From contig JAPFFF010000003.1 in the NCBI GenBank assembly GCA_039105265.1, positions 8,246,001-8,310,000 on the forward strand: DNA of 64,000 nucleotides, written 5' to 3'. The notes beneath the pieces are model-generated. The model was given only the letters and a program-made list of their open reading frames with translations. It was not told where the DNA came from and searched no databases. This stretch comes from Tritrichomonas musculus (lineage: Eukaryota; Parabasalia; Tritrichomonadida; Tritrichomonadidae). This document shows, in pieces, positions 60,903-64,000 of the stretch (position 1 is its first letter; each line of letters opens with the position of its first letter). Position numbers and translations under genes: made by a program.

Positions 60903-61433
60903 ATGAAGCCGAAAACATATCACAAGAGAATACTCGATATGGAAGATAATATTAAGAGTAACATGTATGGGATTCGCGATATATCTACCAAATGTAGAAC
61001 CAGATATCTACTAGCTGTAAGTCCAAATAATAGATTGACAACGACGACTACTCCATTACTATTATATCCAACAGATCGTAAAACTAAAGACTTTATCTAT
61101 ATTCGTGGAGGTGTGGATGATCATAAATCGTGGAACGAATGGTATAAATTAGATGAAACCAATAAGATCTGTGGAAGAGATACTGGTAAATGGTGTTTCA
61201 TTATCGAAAAGCATGGTACCGCATACAAAAAATGTAAGAATCTACAACCAGTAATAGATATAATCGATGTATTCGATTATTATCGAAAAGAAGATAAAGG
61301 TGCCAATGAAGTATATGAAACCTCTATTTTAGATGTGGAATATATAATAGATCGATTACGAAAGAATATGACGTTGAGTTCTTTAAACACAAGTACATTA
61401 ACTGTAATAAAACCCAGAAGATCGATGAGATAG
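60903..61433 (+). CDS. Open stretch 2 of the foreign island
   Basis: Same strand and same unusual composition as the previous stretch, about 135 bp downstream of it. The peptide includes TRYLLAVSPNNRL, IYIRGGVDDHKSWNEWYKLD and GKWCFIIEKHG. No family recognised. Probably a further part of the same old element. Confidence 0.45.
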   Translation: MKPKTYHKRILDMEDNIKSNMYGIRDISTKCRTRYLLAVSPNNRLTTTTTPLLLYPTDRKTKDFIYIRGGVDDHKSWNEWYKLDETNKICGRDTGKWCFIIEKHGTAYKKCKNLQPVIDIIDVFDYYRKEDKGANEVYETSILDVEYIIDRLRKNMTLSSLNTSTLTVIKPRRSMR

Positions 61434-61702
61434 CTAAAGAAGGTGACATAGTCAAAGTAATAGATTGTTACGATTGGAAAGGTACGAACTTACTTAAATG
61501 TTGAATTAATAATAATATCGTCGAATGCAAGTCCAACAAGTGGATGGATGATATATTGAAAGATCGAGAGAGTGTGTTTAAATGTGTTACCAGTATCGAG
61601 AAGAGACATCCAGTTGCTAAACGAAAGCTAGTATCGTTCGTGTTATAATGTGAATATAGTATTGTTTTTGTGCGTTATTTGTGTAAGTTTAATTCCATCG
61701 AA

Positions 61703-62065
61703 ATGAGTAAAACCAAGAATACAACACAACCAACTCTCGAAGAGTTGTACACTACTGACGATTTAGCAGTACTTAAACGAGCTATCACCGAGTTATCAGC
61801 TAAACAAGACTACAAAACACTTAACACTCTGCTTAGTCTTAATCCAAATGCTAGCAAGTTTGATACTAGAACACTTAACGAATATATACCACAATCGGCA
61901 AAACGATTCACCAAACGTAATGGTAAACTCTGTAACGTATCACGAACATTACTACGAAAGAGTACTGAACCCGAAGAGACTGACACATATACATTTAAGT
62001 CCAGATACTACGATCCAAACACCAAATCGTTTAAGTATGTTACTAGAATACGATCCAAATACTAG
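61703..62065 (+). CDS. Open stretch 3 of the foreign island
   Basis: A small protein of about 120 residues from an ATG at 61703: helical N-terminus (LEELYTTDDLAVLKRAITEL) and a basic C-terminus rich in Arg, Lys, Thr and Tyr (FKSRYYDPNTKSFKYVTRIR). It could be a DNA-binding or structural small protein; nothing is recognised. It ends just before the repeat array. Confidence 0.45.
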   Translation: MSKTKNTTQPTLEELYTTDDLAVLKRAITELSAKQDYKTLNTLLSLNPNASKFDTRTLNEYIPQSAKRFTKRNGKLCNVSRTLLRKSTEPEETDTYTFKSRYYDPNTKSFKYVTRIRSKY

Positions 62066-62114
62066 GTGAACCACTTCATTGGTAACCTATCTATTTTTGG
62101 TCGATAATGAGTAT

Positions 62115-62635
62115 AAATTGGTTTATCTTATCGGTCACAACACATGTGGATATATCTTATTGGATACATATTATCGAATACATCATATATGAATACATCT
62201 TATCAAGTACAACAAATCGAATACAACACATGCAGATACACATTACCGAATACAACATATGCGGATGCATCTTATCGAATACATCATATGCGGATATTAC
62301 AGATGCGAATATATCTTATCGATCACTAACAGTCGAATCGATTCCAAATATAAGTGGATGGTTCATCTTATCGAGTACATCATATCGAATACAACATATG
62401 CGAATACATCATATCGAGTACATCATATACGGATACATCATATGTGGATATATCATATGCCGATTCACATTGTCGATCACAACACATGCGGATATATCTT
62501 ATTGGATACATCTTATCGATCACATCGATCATAACATATGCGGATATATCTTATTGGATGGTTCATCACATACGGATACATCACATTATAGAGTACACAT
62601 TAACGAGTACACCATATGCGGATAATAATAATAAT
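62115..62635. repeat. Degenerate 14-15 bp tandem repeat, about 30 copies
   Basis: Units follow a consensus close to CGAATACATCATAT(G), alternating between 14 and 15 bp with variants such as CGGATATATCTTATT and CGAATACAACATATG. Two copies are interrupted by GGATGGTTCATC. The four overlapping frames here are products of the repeat and not genes, because the mixed 14/15 spacing does not keep frame. Confidence 0.85.
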
Positions 62636-63010
62636 TATCTTCAAATTGATAATGCAAATTAGGTAGTCATCATTAATATTCCAAAAAAGTGACTAATGGT
62701 TTTTCAAATTTCAAGATTTTGTTTTTAAATAACTGAAAAATGCATAAAATTTGCGAAAATATAAATGACTGTTTTCAATAAATTAATTGAATTTTTTTTC
62801 TAACAAGTCATTGAAAAATAAAAAAACATTAATATCTTAATATTCAATCAATTAAATAATAATTAAAATATAAATATAAATAATATAAAAATATTAACAT
62901 AAAATAACAGAAATATTTTAAGATAACTCTTTTTTATTATTCAAAAAACAACAAGTAGACGCCACCCTTTAGGAAAGGTACGAACAAATAAGTTTTCAAT
63001 ATTCATATAT
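62636..63010. other. Spacer right of the repeat array
   Basis: Returns to host-like AT-rich composition. No gene. Confidence 0.4.
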
Positions 63011-64000
63011 TTATTTTTGATTATCAACATGATTCTTCTCTTGATTATCATTTTGATTTTGATTATCATCATGATTTTGATTTTGATTAGCTTCTTGACT
63101 CAAACTTTCGTTTGAGATAATAATCTCGTTATTGTTATTATTATTTAGTGGATTATTTCTGTATTGGAATGGATCGTTAATGTTGCTTGTGGCGCGTTTT
63201 GGCGGGCAAGTTGGATTATCAGAAAAGTTTTCATAAGAGTTCTCATTCGATAAAGAGCAAGAACTTTTAATCCTTTCGTAAAGATCGGGCACTTTTGTAG
63301 GCAAATACATGTCATCGTTTGATAGTCTAGAAGAAGGTCTTCTTTTCAAATGAACCATTTCCTTCTGCTTTGTCTCAACAGAAGTAAAACTGCTGGAGGC
63401 AATAGGACTATCTGTTGCATTTGTCATCCTTGTCATTGGATGCCGCTTAGCAACTTGCATATTCTTGTTTTTAAGCTGTGAAATTGAAACCGATGGGAAG
63501 AGATTTTCAAGACTGCTGTAAGGGACTTGAACAGCTGGAAAATGGGAAATTTCGCTATCATTACTCTCTGAATAGTCATTACTTAAACGGATTCCACCCA
63601 TTAAATTCATTTCGCTTTGGCCAGCTGATAGTATTGATGCAGTTGATGAGTTGGAAATAGCATCGTTGTTGTTGTTGTTGTCGTTGTCAAGTCTGATTGC
63701 AGAAGTCGATGAAGAAGCAAGACGAAGATTATTTGAATTACTTGATGAAGAAGGTGTAGCTGTCTTATTATTATTAGTATCAAAATTATTTTCTTTTTCT
63801 TGATTAATTTCTTCATTTTGACTGACATATTTATTAGTATTATCTAGAATTCTTCGTTTAATAGCAAGGAAGTCACCAGGAGAAGGATCAGATCGGAAAT
63901 CTCCAATGGATTTGTGTGGAATTGACTTCCGACTAGTCTTAAAAGCCCTTTTGCCAAGCTCGCTAAGGTAAGAAAGATTGTCAACAAGATCATTTTCTGT
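63011..64000 (-). CDS. Low-complexity protein, 5' end outside the window (at least 329 aa)
   Basis: The minus-strand frame is open from the stop at 63011 through to base 64000 without interruption, so the Met near 63610 is internal and the gene starts beyond the window. The visible part begins TENDLVDNLSYLSELGKRAF and contains basic/Ser-Pro segments (RKSIPHKSIGDFRSDPSPGD). Ser/Asn-rich runs follow, then a Cys-Pro-Pro patch (NPTCPPKRATS), and it ends in an Asn/Gln/His-rich tail (QNQNHDDNQNQND). It looks like the disordered C-terminal region of a regulatory protein (for example a kinase or scaffold), but no domain is visible. Confidence 0.8.
   Translation of the reverse strand, partial: TENDLVDNLSYLSELGKRAFKTSRKSIPHKSIGDFRSDPSPGDFLAIKRRILDNTNKYVSQNEEINQEKENNFDTNNNKTATPSSSSNSNNLRLASSSTSAIRLDNDNNNNNDAISNSSTASILSAGQSEMNLMGGIRLSNDYSESNDSEISHFPAVQVPYSSLENLFPSVSISQLKNKNMQVAKRHPMTRMTNATDSPIASSSFTSVETKQKEMVHLKRRPSSRLSNDDMYLPTKVPDLYERIKSSCSLSNENSYENFSDNPTCPPKRATSNINDPFQYRNNPLNNNNNNEIIISNESLSQEANQNQNHDDNQNQNDNQEKNHVDNQK

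Larger units (their letters stand above)
60120..62065 (+). mobile_element. Old virus-like or foreign insertion, family unassigned
   Basis: A 1.9 kb island of same-strand open stretches whose base and codon use differ sharply from the rest of the window (many CG dinucleotides, ACG, CGA and TCC codons). It is flanked by a tRNA-like relic on the left and degenerate repeats on the right. It looks broken, with a few breaks and no complete long gene, and appears to be a piece of something larger. The longest readable protein part resembles a class of replication-type proteins I associate with virus-like insertions in protist and fungal genomes, but this is memory of a pattern, not a match I can verify. 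Age: moderate, since long open stretches survive. Confidence 0.5.

Noticed and set aside
62107-62662. Four overlapping frames of 61-172 aa rich in Tyr, Ile and His
   Set aside because: Produced by the degenerate 14-15 bp repeats; unit length does not preserve a reading frame.

Overview
The window reads as nuclear DNA of a parabasalid protist, most like a Tritrichomonas-type trichomonad. Supporting signs are: very AT-rich DNA with almost intron-free genes; a spliceosomal intron ending in ACTAATACATAG, close to the trichomonad ACTAACACACAG; initiator-like sites such as TCACTTATTCATTG just upstream of starts; and typical gene families (a DUF3447 ankyrin-type protein, BspA-like leucine-rich repeats, an R1R2R3 Myb protein, a cupin of bacterial type, Asn-rich and acidic coiled-coil proteins). 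The species assignment is inference.

Layout. 0-13.7 kb is gene-dense: a coiled-coil protein, a decayed secreted protein, an SLC35F6-like transporter, a small unknown, an acidic coiled-coil protein, an RRM/His-rich protein, an ankyrin/zinc-finger protein, an FHA-RING protein and a tail-anchored unknown. 13.7-18.7 kb is a transposon graveyard: a 0.4 kb inverted-repeat unit with 28-bp tandem repeats, a 1.19 kb TA-flanked non-autonomous element, an internally deleted copy of the PARP gene, and a nest of TTAA-flanked elements. 18.7-28.7 kb holds a 1407-residue coiled-coil protein, a cupin, an unknown, a DUF3447 protein and a BspA-like protein joined by ankyrin debris. 28.8-33.5 kb is a hAT transposon with 38-bp terminal repeats and a 1099-residue transposase carrying a bromodomain-like N-terminus. 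33.6-37 kb holds a decayed hAT relative, a foldback, a Tc1-type transposase relic with a Myb/SANT-like C-terminus and a TA-flanked MITE.

37.5-59.3 kb is mostly host genes: a PARP6/8-type ADP-ribosyltransferase, two membrane proteins with signal peptides, an intron-containing protein kinase, an R1R2R3 Myb protein with clustered CCGTTTA upstream, a CK2-like kinase and a USP7-like deubiquitinase, separated by long AT-rich spacers with small elements. 60.1-62.1 kb is compositionally foreign, probably an old virus-like or mobile insertion, bordered on the left by a tRNA-like relic and on the right by about 30 degenerate 14-15 bp repeats. The window ends inside a low-complexity host gene.

Functional links are loose. 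FHA-RING, USP7-like, CK2-like, PARP and the second kinase are nuclear or signalling regulators, but nothing shows an operon. The most notable observations are the bromodomain-like hAT transposase, the Tc1 transposase with a Myb-like tail, the PARP duplication that serves as an empty-site witness for TTAA-targeting elements, and the foreign 60-62.6 kb island.
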